Positions 1-10,721 of a stretch of 64,000 nucleotides of DNA are shown here, piece by piece. The position numbers and the translations under genes were made by a program. How positions within the stretch are numbered: the first letter of the stretch is position 1; each line of letters begins with the position of its first letter. The notes under the pieces were generated by a model. It made no database searches and was not told the origin of the DNA. It worked only from the letters and a program-made list of their open reading frames with translations. The stretch lies in the NCBI GenBank assembly GCA_033439765.1, contig JAULSN010000001.1, forward strand, positions 6,200,001 to 6,264,000. Reading direction: 5' to 3'. This stretch comes from Lasiosphaeria ovina (taxonomy: Eukaryota > Ascomycota > Sordariomycetes > Sordariales > Lasiosphaeriaceae).

Positions 1-1615
1 CTAGTGGCTGCCGTGGAGGCCAACAAGTCGTTTGAACTCCGGCTGTATTCCCGCGAGGCCGCACTCGACAGCACTACAGTCGTCCACACGCAGCAGATGT
101 CGGCCCCCGTGGTACTAGTCACGCCGTCGGGCGAGGACTCGCTACTGGTTTATACCTACGACAACCTTTTGCACCACTTCGTGTTCGCCCCCGCCGCAGG
201 CTCAATCAGGCTCATCCAGGTGGGTCATATAGCCTTTCACGGAATCGTGAGGTCACCAGCCAGAGTGAGAGGTCTGAGTTGGATTTTGCCGGAGAGCCAG
301 TTGCTAGAGGGAGACCCGTCGCAGGACGTTGCTCACGCTTCCGTCCTGTTTCTCGTGGATGGCAAACTGGTGCTCCTCCGGCCCTCTGTCAGCGAGGGCC
401 ATTTGAAATACGACATGCGTGTCATAGTGCACAACGTTGAGTACTATGTGAGCATGAGAGACCAGCCGTTCCCGGCTTCTTCTTCTTCGGAGGCACGCAG
501 CCTCGAGGCCAGCGGGTCGGCAGAGGAAACACTGAGAAACTCTCTCTGGATTTTTGACGGCAGTGAGCTAAAGGCGTGGGCGGATTTGGAGCCTGTCTTG
601 AAGGCAATATCTGGGGAGGTGGCAAGAGAGCTGCCGCCCATGATTTCCGTCCCGGTCGACTTTTATCCGCTCTCGGCCCTTCTAGGCAAAGCCATCGTGC
701 TCGGCGTCGAGTCAGACCTCGTTCAGCGCCGCGATGTTAGCTTTTCCTTTTTCCGCTTTTCCATCAGGGTAAGAACCCCGCCTCTCTCTCTCCCTTGACG
801 CTTCGTTTTCTTTTTTCACATTTACGTGCCAAGCTAAAATATGCTTACAGACACACCTTTTCTTGCCTGACATATTACGCTCGTATTTGGTGGCCAATAA
901 GCCTGTTGAAGCACTGCGTCTCGCCCAGAGATACGAGAATCTTGAGTATTTTGCACACGGTCTGGAGGTGTTACTGCACCATGTGCTGGATGAAGAAGTG
1001 GATGCGAATCCCCCCCCGGCCCCGGAGCACGCCATTCTCCCTCGCGTCCTTTCCCTCCTCTCCTCCTTCCGTCAGTATCTTGACATTGTAGTGCAGTGCA
1101 CTCGCAAGACAGAGGTGCGTTCTTGGCGCACGCTCTTTGCCTACCTACCCCCGCCTCAAGAGCTGTTTGAAGAGAGCCTCCAGCGCGGCAGCCTCAAGAC
1201 GGCGGGCGGATACCTCCTAATTCTTCATACCTTTGACGAGCTGGCGACGGCAAGCGAGCAAAGCGTGCGCTTGCTGACGCGGGCGATGCGCGAGGAGGAC
1301 TGGGAACTCTGCAAGGAACTCGCGCGCTTTCTCGCGGCACTGGATGAGACAGGGGACACACTACGTGAAGCGATGGACATGGTAAAAATACGGTCGAAAC
1401 TTGGGCGGCAGAGCGAAGACGGGGGTGGAGTCTATGGGATCGCCGCAAGGCTCGAGATCCCGCCCAGGAGCATCAACGGCTCGCCGTCTGACAGCGGCAC
1501 GCTGGGGCCAACAGGAAGAAGAAATGAAAGCAGCGACTCGGAGGCTGATGGACAATCACTTAGCGATGGAGGAAGTGTTACCAGCGGCAGCCGATCCGAG
1601 AGCAGAGACGACTAA
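1..1615 (+). CDS. RIC1: RIC1, guanine nucleotide exchange factor subunit for Ypt6/Rab6 (5' partial)
   Basis: The 5' end lies outside the window; 510 residues are visible. Exons are <1-768 and 851-1615. The intron has donor GTAAGA, acceptor CTTACAG and is phase 0, and splicing restores the run THLFLPDILR, typical of the Ric1 domain. After it come VEALRLAQRYENLEYFAHG and LEVLLHHVLDEE, a signature of the family. The last ~70 residues are Ser/Gly/Asp-rich and probably disordered. Family knowledge: Ric1 binds Rgp1, and the complex activates the Golgi GTPase Ypt6/Rab6 in endosome-to-Golgi retrograde transport. The upstream half of the visible part fits the end of the beta-propeller-like N-terminal region. 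The stop at 1613-1615 is the natural end. A 704-bp spacer separates it from the next gene on the same strand. Identity is firm; only the truncation limits the annotation. Confidence 0.9.
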
Positions 1616-2318
1616 AAGGCCGTGGAAAGGCGTCGAGGAAAATGTTGGAACAAAACTAGACGGCGACGAAACAGGACCGCAAGGGGTTTTTTGGATAACA
1701 CGACCTGTGTGGAGATTCAAGTAAGTGTATCGAGACGTATAATAAACGGCAAAGGGGAAATTAGGTACCCAGTCATGAAGGCAACATCTCAGGTCGGTTG
1801 TTTCTTTCACTAGGTGTATTCGAGCGGGGAGTTAGCTACTGTGACGAAGCTTTTCATTCCGGGCGGACTTGACCTCGTCGAGACGTGCTGTGTACTGTAC
1901 TGTACTACTAGCACTTGCTTACCTAAGGTACATGTACCTTAGTATTAGGGAACACTCTGCGATGTTTTGGTGTTTAGCGCAGCCGCAGGAGTAGGGCTGG
2001 GAGGGCAGGTGCGGCTGAGTTGCGGGGGACTTTGCATCATGAAATTCAATCCATCAACGTCTGAGGTTGCTGGACAGGCCTCGAAACCTTCCATGACACC
2101 TTGCGAAAGAGGTACCGTATTACAGGAGCTCGGCGCGGATTGTCAACACGCTCGCTGAGAAATAGACATGAAATCCCCAAGGTAAATTAGGTACCTTAGC
2201 GTTCAATGCCCGGAAGACGATGGGCGCCGTCTTTCACTCTTGACAACAACCTACCAGGCGCTGCCAAGCAACAGCGCTCCCCTACGCAGCCTCCAATGTA
2301 TGCGAGGTTAGATGCAAA
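1616..2318. other. Intergenic spacer with a perfect 20-bp palindrome
   Basis: No convincing gene. Positions 1923-1942 form a perfect 20-bp palindrome centred on ACATGT with arms CTAAGGT/ACCTTAG, and a related broken palindrome (AAGGTA..TAGGTACCTT) lies at about 2179-2197, just before the next gene. The region holds the RIC1 3' end and the promoter of the glutathione-transferase fusion gene. Confidence 0.55.
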
Positions 2319-4963
2319 ATGGCTCATTTTGGCATCCAGCAACAGTCCCACTTCCGTCGGGATAACCGCCCCTCGGGTGTGCTTACCGTCCCAGACGTCG
2401 CTGTTTTGGCCGGCGCCGGCGGCGGTGACAACAATGATGACGGCAACGAGGCCAGCCAGGACGACGGTGTTTTCCCGGCTGTCTTGCATGACTATCCGGC
2501 CCTCTTTAACGGCCCGCTGGCCGAGAATGCCGTTCCCGTTGCGCATGGCGCCTTCAACCCCATCGAGCCGGGTTTCCACAATGAGCTGATGCCGGCAGAC
2601 TCATTAGCTGCGACGGCCGGGCAGCTAGACCAGCAACAGCTCCATCAAGGACACCAGCGAAAACAGCTCCCCCATCAGCGTCAAGCTCAGCCTCAAATCC
2701 AACCTCCTGTTCGGCCTCATGTTATAGCCCTTAGCCGAGCTTTGGCTCTGGCGCAGGCTCAAACTCAGGCTCATCATGTCGAAGCCCAACCTCATGTCCA
2801 GGCTCGTGCTCAGGTCACCTCCCAGGGGGCGGTATCAACAGCTGGCGCGGATTATCTCCCGCTTGGCCAGTACAGCAACTTGACTCCGACAACTCCTCAG
2901 ACTGTGAGAAGTTTGCCTCACGATTCCAGCACAGAACTCACTGGTGCAAATGCTGGAGATGACTGGGATCCTGCCCAAATCAGATTCGTTGAGAATCCTC
3001 CAAACCTTGCCGAGTGGCGCCGGAAACTGTTCGACTTGGACGAGACCGTGTTTTTAAGCCAGCAGGAGTAAGTGACTACCTAACCACCCGTCTCAATGCT
3101 GTCTCCGTCGGTAGCTGTACATGCTCACCCAAGATCGCTACAACTGTTTAGATATGACATGTACTTCCCTTGGATAGACAACGTGTATTCACATCGGTCG
3201 ACACAGCGGTATAAGCGCAAGTCTTTTGTCTCCCACTACTTCGACTGTCGTATGAAGGGAAGAGCCCCTGGGACACCCAAGTCTGACGACCCGAACAAGA
3301 AGAAGCGGAAGCGGAATGTACGAGAGCGCAATCTCTGCGATGTCAAAATCAAGATTTCAGAGTATCAGACGGAGACCTCCTCAGCCATGGCGGGCCTCCA
3401 GACGGCCGACGTGGCCGGGGTTGACAGCGAAGCGCTGGCAAAAGCCTTTTCTCGCTTCGAAGACCAACCATTTTGGTCCATCCAGCGTGTCAATGGAAAC
3501 GGCACAAATGGGGTTGGCGACGGCAAACCCTCGAAACACAGACACACTTTGGGAAAGAGTGACGAGATCAAAAAGTGTAGTGTTCAGCGGTGGCTGGCCG
3601 CACGCCAGAAACATGCCAGAAAGAATCAGAGACCAACGCAGTGGAAGCCAACAGGTAATGCGGCAGCAACGGCGAGGAAGCACACCAATGACGGCAAGGA
3701 TGATGAGATCAAGTTCTATGCCGCCTGCTTCTGGTAAGTACCTCGGCGACTTTCTCCGCTTCTATAATTCAAACCCCTATTTGTTTGTTTATTAGCCGTG
3801 GTAACACTCAACGGCTGCCTTGCGCTTTTTCCCTCTCCCTAGAACCTTTTTGTATCCCCAAAAGCCTTCTCAAATCAATCAATCCTATTGGATTGAATCG
3901 TTGTCGCCGGCGCCATCTAAGCAGCGCGATAATAAACCAACAGGTGTTGGACTGTGATGTGTAGACGGCCATCACCACAATGTCACTTCTCGCTGACTGC
4001 TTACCCCTAGCCCCTTTTCTCAGCGCGTCTGGATTACACTAGAGGCCAAAGGTCTCGAGTACCAGTACTGTGAGACGGATCCTTTTCGCAAACCTGCCCA
4101 TCTTCTAGAGGAAGACCCCGTGGGTCTTGTTCCCGCAGTCGTCAAGGGTATCCGCCCTGCACCCAGTCCCAAGCCACCTACCTTGCGGCCATGCGATGAG
4201 AGTTCCATAATCCTGGAATATGTAAGTCCCTCGCCCGGCTTGTTGGGCTTTACACCACTCCATTGTCGCTGAACCTCACTTTCTCAGCTAGAGGAGATTG
4301 ATAGCACCGTGTTGCTACATCCCACAGACGCTAGGCTCAAGGCCAACTGCCGATTATGGATAGACTTTGTAAGACTTTCCTCAGGTCCCCGAATTGTCCT
4401 CGGACTCTTGATAGAGCGCTAACGATCCCGATTGAGATCAACGCCAAACTTGTTCCGTCTTTCTTCTCCCTCTTAGCCACAACTGAAGAGAAGTCGCGAA
4501 GCCAAGGAACTAAAAACCTACAACGGGATATCATGACGCTTGTCCACGCCGCAGACGAGAAGGTAAGAAAGAGGCTACCAAAATAGTGAGATATTCCTCG
4601 AGGGCCCGTGAATAACCGCTACCGAGCAGGGACCATATTTTCTCGGGCACCAACTGTGTCTTGTCGACATCCACCTTGCGCCCTTTGCATTGCGGCTCTC
4701 GCGGATTCTGCAACCATTTAGGGGCTGGACCCCGTCAAGCCCCGACTCACGATGGCAGAGATGGATAGATGCTATTGAGGACAATCTACATGTGCGCAAC
4801 ACGGTGAGCACTGGCAACGTGTATACTGGCACGGTCGATCTTGTTTCTCGGGGTTTTTCATTTCGGGTGGATTAAGCCCGGTGATTGAACCGTTACGCGG
4901 TGCACGCAGCAGCATGGAAGACTTGGTCGTCTTATTCTGGTCAGATACCGACCCACCATGTGA
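2319..4963 (+). CDS. Fusion protein: Gln-rich/basic putative DNA-binding region plus Cys-type glutathione S-transferase
   Basis: Proposed exons: 2319-3067, 3152-3733, 4011-4221, 4288-4368, 4437-4562, 4630-4803 and a last exon near 4910-4963, giving about 658 residues. Residues 1-210 are Gln/His/Pro-rich and disordered. Residues ~213-335 form a conserved-looking block (WRRKLFDLDE, YFPWIDNVYSHR, SHYFDCRMKGR, then KKKRKRNVRERNLCDVKI) with spaced Cys/His and a basic patch, reminiscent of FAR1/WRKY-GCM1-like DNA-binding folds. From ~435 a GST N-domain follows (CPFSQRVWITLEAKGLEYQY, then LVPAVV and DESSIILEYLEE) and a C-domain (CRLWIDFINAKLVPSF, ADEKGPYFLGH, LVDIHLAPF). The CPFSQR motif suggests a Cys active site as in omega-class GSTs, at C444. 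The intron 3734-4010 splits that codon. The GST part is secure. The DNA-binding reading is inference. The last exon is uncertain; reading through 4803 would instead stop at 4875. Confidence 0.72.
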
Positions 4964-5723
4964 AGGAGCTTGGCGTGGTAAATCTCTGGGCTTATATATG
5001 CGTTACGAAGAAGTCTTGCAAATTACAATAGGCACGCACGAACGAACCCGCAACTCGTCAACTTATAGGGCTGGCTGTTGGAAACTCGGAGCTCCGGCTT
5101 GACCGGGTGTGGGGTTGCCAGTTGCGACGCGGGAGAAATTAGATGTTTTCCTCCCCTCCTACCTAAGTAGTTTAAGCAGGTACGTACGTAGTGTAGTGTG
5201 GACGGTAGTGGTAAATTCTGCCGGTGCTTGTTTACACTCCCTTCCTTTGGCGGGGTGCTGTTTTGCGCATTTGTGCAGTACTAAAACGCGTAAATGGTGG
5301 ACTTCGAAGAGCGGGAAACAAGGCGGTGAGGCACGCTCCAACTTCAGTTGTCGCACAGCGGCCAATGTCTACACTTTCGGTCCCCTCTGCCTTCCCGCAG
5401 CGCAGCAGCGGTCGGTTCACGTCCACGTCCACGTCCACGCCCCACCCCACTCTTGGTTAAGGCTGCACCAGCCAGCCAAAGGCGAAAGGCATCACTTGGG
5501 TTCGAGTTCACTTCCGCAGCCCTGCATGACAACCTAGCTCCCAGCACCCAGCACCAAGCACGCACACCCGACAACCGTCGCCCGCCTCACTACAACTTAA
5601 CTTGCGACAACACCTCGTTGTCTAGCCGCACTTGGCCGTTTGGTCCTGCTGTGGAGCACACCACCCCCCCCCACCGCGTTGGGACCCCCCTATGCGCCCA
5701 AGATAAAATATCGCTGCGCAACC
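4964..5723. other. Intergenic region, CK2-beta promoter and leader
   Basis: No gene supported. It contains three tandem GTCCAC copies at 5421-5438 and a C/A-rich leader (including a C10 run near 5665) just before the CK2-beta start codon. CAGCACC-type short repeats occur near 5540. Confidence 0.5.
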
Positions 5724-6706
5724 ATGGACGATTTCGCGAGCGAATCCGACAGTGACTATACCAGCTACTGGCGAGACTGGGTAGGCCGTTGCCGTCTCCT
5801 CATCTTCATCCTCGCTCCTCTTCTTCTCTTTCCCGTCCTCTAACCTCCCTGCTAATCATAATTATGGCGCCTCCGCAGTTCATCTCGTCACGAGGCAACG
5901 AATATTTCTGCGAAATAGATGAGGACTATTTAACCGATCGGTTCAACCTGACGGGCCTGAACACTGAGGTTCAGTACTACCAATATGCCCTCGACCTCGT
6001 TACCGATGTCTTCGACCTCGACTGTGACGATGAGATGCGGGAGACGATAGAGAAGTCTGCCAGGCATCTCTACGGCCTTGTGCACGCTCGCTACATTGTC
6101 ACCACTAGAGGTCTGGCGAAAATGGTTCGTTCTCTTTCCAAGACAATGGCCGACCCAGGCGCGCGCCCTGACTGACCATGGTGCTCCCCCGCCATCCAGC
6201 TTGAGAAGTACAAAAAGGGCGACTTTGGCAAATGCCCGCGCGTCATGTGCCACTCACACCCTCTGCTCCCCATGGGCCTCTCCGATGTCCCCCATCTGAA
6301 GCCTGTCAAGCTGTACTGCGGGCGGTGCGAGGATATCTATAATCCCAAGTCGTCCCGCCACGCCGCTATCGACGGCGCCTACTTTGGCACCTCGTTCCAC
6401 AACATCCTCTTCCAAGTCTACCCGGCCCTCATTCCCGCCAAGAGCGCCGAGCGCTACATCCCTCGCGTCTACGGGTTCAAGGTGCATTCGGCTGCCGCGC
6501 TGATCCGGTGGCAAAACAACCAGCGCGACGACATGCGCCGTCGCCTGCGCAAGATGGAGGTGGAGAGCGGCTTTAAGGACGCTGATGACGAAATTGAGGC
6601 CGACGACGACGAGGACGAGGAGGAGGACGAAGAGCTGGGTGCAGAGCAGTTTCAAGCAGCCGAGGCCGGTGGCTTGGTCGAGGGGGAAATAGGCACTGTC
6701 GCGTAG
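5724..6706 (+). CDS. CKB1: Casein kinase II regulatory (beta) subunit
   Basis: Exons 5724-5780, 5879-6124 and 6200-6706 give 269 residues, all junctions phase 0. The protein starts MDDFASESDSDY, with an acidic Ser-containing N-terminus like CK2-beta autophosphorylation sites. Then come FISSRGNEYFCEIDEDYL and DRFNLTGL, the CK2-beta signature. A zinc-binding dimerisation motif follows, with CPRVMC and YCGRCEDIY supplying four Cys, then SSRHAAIDGAYFGTSFHN. The C-terminal ~50 residues are very acidic (Asp/Glu runs). Family role: beta dimers stabilise the CK2 tetramer and choose substrates for the alpha kinase in nucleus and cytosol. Fungi usually have two beta paralogues; this one could be CKB1 or CKB2, so the symbol is tentative. 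The start context is AACCATGG. It converges on the PAP2 gene. Confidence 0.93.
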
Positions 6707-7833
6707 CGACAACAACCCCTTTTTACCGGACTAACGATATAACACACGCCCAAGATATCCTAAAGTATTCAGAGACACACAACCCGCTTATGGTCCCTCC
6801 CCCCCTCAGCGATTGATTATTCTAGGCTTGCCGAGACTTGGGGAGCTCGCTCTGAGGGTGGCGCATTTGCTCTTTCGGCGTTTCGAGAGGAAGGAGGGGG
6901 GCGGAAGGAAGGAAACGAAAGGAACGGAAAGGGAGGAGACCAATACTAGTACACTGGGCACTCGCTGGCGCCGTGTCCTTTCAGGCCTCGAGGGGGGAAG
7001 AAGAAGAAATGTAGATACATTGTTTGTCTTCCAATTAGCGGAACATATCATGACAAGCATGAGACTATTGGTTTACACGTGGCTTTATGAAACACCAGAG
7101 GCAGGCCAGGCTGCTTTTGTTTGTATGTGTTCTTTCTCGCTTCTTGCCGTTTTCCTTCCATTTCACCCTCAGTTCACTCAATGTAAAACTCACTGTAACC
7201 TTGACAAGGCTCATACGGATAATATACTGCTGCACCACCTTGTGCGACTTGAACCAACCGCTGTGCCTCGGTGGATCGGGCCAAAGCCTCTCGTTAGGCA
7301 CTCTCGATATATTAAAGTACGGTGCGTACGCGGCTGTGTAGCGAAAATATGAAAAGATTTTGAAACTAGATAGGCATGCAAATGAAGCTAGTCCTCAATT
7401 GCTCTCTGCCTCATTATTCCGAGGTCGTGGAAATCCAACCACCCCCGGATGATCAACGAACGTCTAGACGTACAAGGGAAGCCACTGAAAGGCTACATGT
7501 AAACGGCAGTTTAAATTGTCGAGATTAAGTCCCCAACTAAGTATGTGCCACTTGTGTCCAGAATCTCTCTGGACCTTTTTATGTTAAAGCAAGAAAGCGC
7601 CTACTTAGGATTATACAAAGAATATCCCCCAACGCCGGTAGAAAAAGAAAGTACTAAACATGAACTTGTGACGGCACAAACTGACGGATCCGAGGCAGCT
7701 ATCAGCCTCCTATTTAAAGTGTGGGTTTTGTCATCCTTTCTCTTTACTCCATCGAAAATAAAACACGAACCTTTCCAGACCCACGCTTCAGACGCCCCCG
7801 CATACCCAGAAAGTGTAGTTGTCTTCTCCCCAG
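6707..7833. other. Convergent intergenic region
   Basis: This 1.1-kb spacer separates the 3' ends of the CK2-beta (+) and PAP2 (-) genes. Short ORFs on both strands lack family features. A purine-rich GGAAGGAAGGAAACG-like tract at about 6890-6935 is the only compositional feature. It presumably holds both 3' UTRs. Confidence 0.5.
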
Positions 7834-9298
7834 TTATATCGCAACACCGCCCATATACGCGCTGTTCCTGTCCTGCTCCCCGAAGCCCTGCGGTTCTGGT
7901 TGAGGCTTCCTCGCAGAGGCGGAAGGCGCACTACCAGCACTCAAGCCGGTGCCGCGGCCATTGCCGTGGCCGTATCGATCAGGGGCGACATGTAGCACCT
8001 CTTCTTCGTCACCCGCCCGATATTCAAGGTGCACGCGGTCTGTTGCGTAGCTGGAACTGCCAACACCAGCCCAGAAGGCCTTGTCATGGCTCCGCGGGCC
8101 CCATGCCCAACCGGCACCGCTAGAGATCGGCAGATGGTAGTAGTAGAATGCGAAAAAGGCCGTAATTGTGCCAATCATAAAGCCAAACAGGATGTCGAAC
8201 CCGTGATGTCTAAAGTCAAACCATCGCGAGCTGGCAATGAAGACGGCCGCAAAGAAGGGGACGATAGCAGCGATAAGAAGATACAGAGGCGGCGCTGCTG
8301 CTTGTCGGCGGGCCGCCGCAATTGACTGGTTGCGGTGCGCCAACTGTAACTTCTGTTCTCCCGAGGAGTTGCTTGCCCCACGGACAGGGAGCTCGTAAGA
8401 CTCCGGGTGGGAATCGCTAACCCGCATCCTGGAAGGGAAGGCCGAAAACGCGGGTTCGGTGACGTGGCCGCCCGGGGATAGGTACGGGATCGTGATGGCA
8501 AATTTGCTGCATATGAAAAGGGAGAGGTAGATTAGGCCTGCAGCCCGTCATAATCGTTAGCTCAACCTCCATCATGGCAACTTGGCTTCTGCCCAAGGCA
8601 GTACGTACCTGCGGCTGAGGAGCTTGAGTGGCCGCTTGGGTAGCTTCTAAAGCCATCGTCCAGAGTCGACTTGTCCGGATTTTTGCAGATGTTGGCGTCC
8701 ACGAGTTGTCCGTTGCTACTCGAATTGGCGATGCCCCCCACGATGTATTGGTTCAGATTCGCGAGGTCGGGTTGGCATCTAGAAAGGAGATCCGGGCGTG
8801 GCTTTCCGAACAGGTTCTTCATGCAGTTGGTGATGAGCCATGCCGCCACGATGGACAGGGCCAGCCCCAGCAAGCCCGCGTGAAGCTCCCATAGCTTGCG
8901 CCTCCATATCATCGCCTTCGGTGTGCCCTGAGGGACCGTCGATCCGGGAACAAAGACGAGAGAGATGATGGCGACCAGGACAATTGGAGCCAGCACGACG
9001 CAGATCAGCAGAAGCCATAGCGGGACCGTTTCGTGAACTGTAAAGGGAAATCTAGAAATAATTAAGCATCTGGACTTGAGCTCACGGAAAAAGGGGGCGT
9101 CGGGAAATTACCCGAGGAATAGACGTACGAGATATCGGGATCTTCGAGCGAAAAGGGCCTCTTGTTCGGCGTAATGTCGCCCAATATAGCACCAACAGCA
9201 GCGGCGACGATGAGGACAGCCCAGTCGAAGACGTAAGATGCGATAACAACCCAACTCAATTTTCCTTTCCTCCCACGACTGCCACCGCCGAGATCCAT
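7834..9298 (-). CDS. PAP2-family lipid phosphate phosphatase (diacylglycerol pyrophosphate phosphatase-like)
   Basis: On the minus strand the exons are 9298-9129, 9051-8609 and 8537-7834, giving 438 residues. Donors are GTACGT at both introns; acceptors are TTCTAG and CTGCAG. The joined sequence reads ISFPFTVHETVPLWLL across intron 1 and PSGHSSSSAAGLIYLSLF across intron 2. All three PAP2 phosphatase motifs are visible: KNLFGKPRP, PSGH, and SRWFDFRHHGFD with the catalytic His. About six hydrophobic segments fit an integral membrane enzyme. Family role: Mg-independent dephosphorylation of phosphatidate, lysophosphatidate or diacylglycerol pyrophosphate, as in yeast Dpp1/Lpp1 in the vacuole/Golgi. 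The ~100-residue C-terminal tail after the last membrane segment is hydrophilic. Start chosen at MDLGGGS, just before the first membrane segment. Substrate preference cannot be read from sequence. Confidence 0.92.
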
Positions 9299-10002
9299 TG
9301 TCGTCTGGCGGGTTGAAGTTCGGTCTTCTGGAAATATCGAGTGAGGAGAGATTAGGGGTGAGACCGAGTCGTCAGGCATGGGGAACTCCCGAATGACGGG
9401 GAACAATGTGGTGGGAGAAGACGACTGAGGAAGGCACCAGTAAGGCGTAACTGTGGCGGCGGCAACGCGCAAGGCCCTTTTTGGTTTTGGATCAAAGACA
9501 AACCGCTTATACCAGCCTGCCAAGCGCCAAGAAGGTTTTCTGTGCCACGGCCGCAATATTTCACTGCGTTAGGTTTGGGAACGGCAAAGATTGGTGGGCA
9601 GGTTGCGCAAAAGGCAAGCAGCCAGCCGCACGTCTTTTCTTCGATTGGCACCAACTCCAAAGATCAGCTTTCCAAGCCTCTCGAGACGACGTGGACAAAA
9701 TTGGGTCCCAGCGCGAGTAATAATCGGGAATCGCGGTACTGGGCTAATGAACCTAGCGCAGTGCGGACAGCGCCAACCAACCTAAAACGAATCCAGTTAA
9801 TCTGAAAAGGGCAATAGCTTGTGGTAATCATTCTTTCCAGTAACCATATCGGGAGTTGTCCTGCAATGAACAGTACTCCGTACGTACTCGGTACGAAGTA
9901 CGAATACATACATGAAGAAGACATGCAATGCTGTCGCTCGCTCCTCAAGACCGTATGTCTAATAGGGGTATTCGTATTGCTCCACGAATCACCACTTATT
10001 AT
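9299..10002. other. PAP2 gene upstream region
   Basis: The upstream side of the PAP2 gene, with no supported gene. A short palindromic cluster GTACGTACTCGGTACGAAGTACG lies at about 9880-9902. Hypothetical ORFs here start at non-ATG codons. Confidence 0.45.
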
Positions 10003-10380
10003 CTACCCGCGCCGCGGAAGGTCGACTTGTTTCCCAGGAAAATGCCCAGTTACGGAGACGCCAGGTGTGCCGGCATGGAAGACTTCTTCACCTGGATAGC
10101 GACCCGATGGAAGAACCGAATTGTTCTGTGCCGGGTCGGGGGGCCAGGCCAGGCCAGGGCCGAATGAGGTGGAGTGCGGCGCCAATCGCTCACGTTGTTT
10201 CAACCATGAAGGTGGGTTTAATGGCACAGCCCCTTCTTCAGTCTCTGAGCCCATCACAAACTTCGTCGCAGCTGCTTCCTCCAACCCTACGAGGATAAAA
10301 GCGTACCGGGCAAAGGTCCCCCAGATAATCGTCATCCCGCTCAGCAGACAGCCAATCATCATCGCCATCCCCGCACCCAT
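10003..10380 (-). CDS. Doubtful small protein with one hydrophobic segment
   Basis: An open frame of 125 codons beginning at an ATG at 10380. Residues 1-33 are strongly hydrophobic (MMIGCLLSGMTIIWGTFARY), compatible with a signal anchor. The rest is Pro/Gly-rich with no recognisable domain. The open frame continues upstream to a GTG at 10425 but no further ATG is seen. It sits between the PAP2 and mrpl2 genes, both on the same strand. It may be a real small membrane protein or a chance ORF; I have no family match. Confidence 0.28.
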   Translation of the reverse strand: MGAGMAMMIGCLLSGMTIIWGTFARYAFILVGLEEAAATKFVMGSETEEGAVPLNPPSWLKQRERLAPHSTSFGPGLAWPPDPAQNNSVLPSGRYPGEEVFHAGTPGVSVTGHFPGKQVDLPRRG

Positions 10381-10721
10381 GCAATCCCGATCTGGCTGCT
10401 TGAGCCATTTCGGGAAACCACTCACGAGATCCCCCTTTTCAAAGAATGCCGACCCTTATTTCTGCCACTAAAGCAACGGACGGTAGATATCAAGCGTACT
10501 TTTTGAATAAGTACGTAGTTTCATCTCAACTCAAAGGCCGGGGACAATCTATGCTGACAGGTCCCTCCTGCCGCAAGTGCGCCTGAAAAATCGATCAGGC
10601 ACAGACCCAACTTTTACGGTCAAAGGAATCGGATCGCAACTTTAGTTGTTCGTATTTATAATGTACACAATATCACAATATATCTTAATCGGACGCCTGA
10701 CGCAAGCCCATGGTGAATTAA

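Noticed and set aside
7545..8123. A 192-codon plus-strand ORF.
   Set aside because: Largely antisense to the PAP2 gene's last exon, whose protein has all catalytic motifs.
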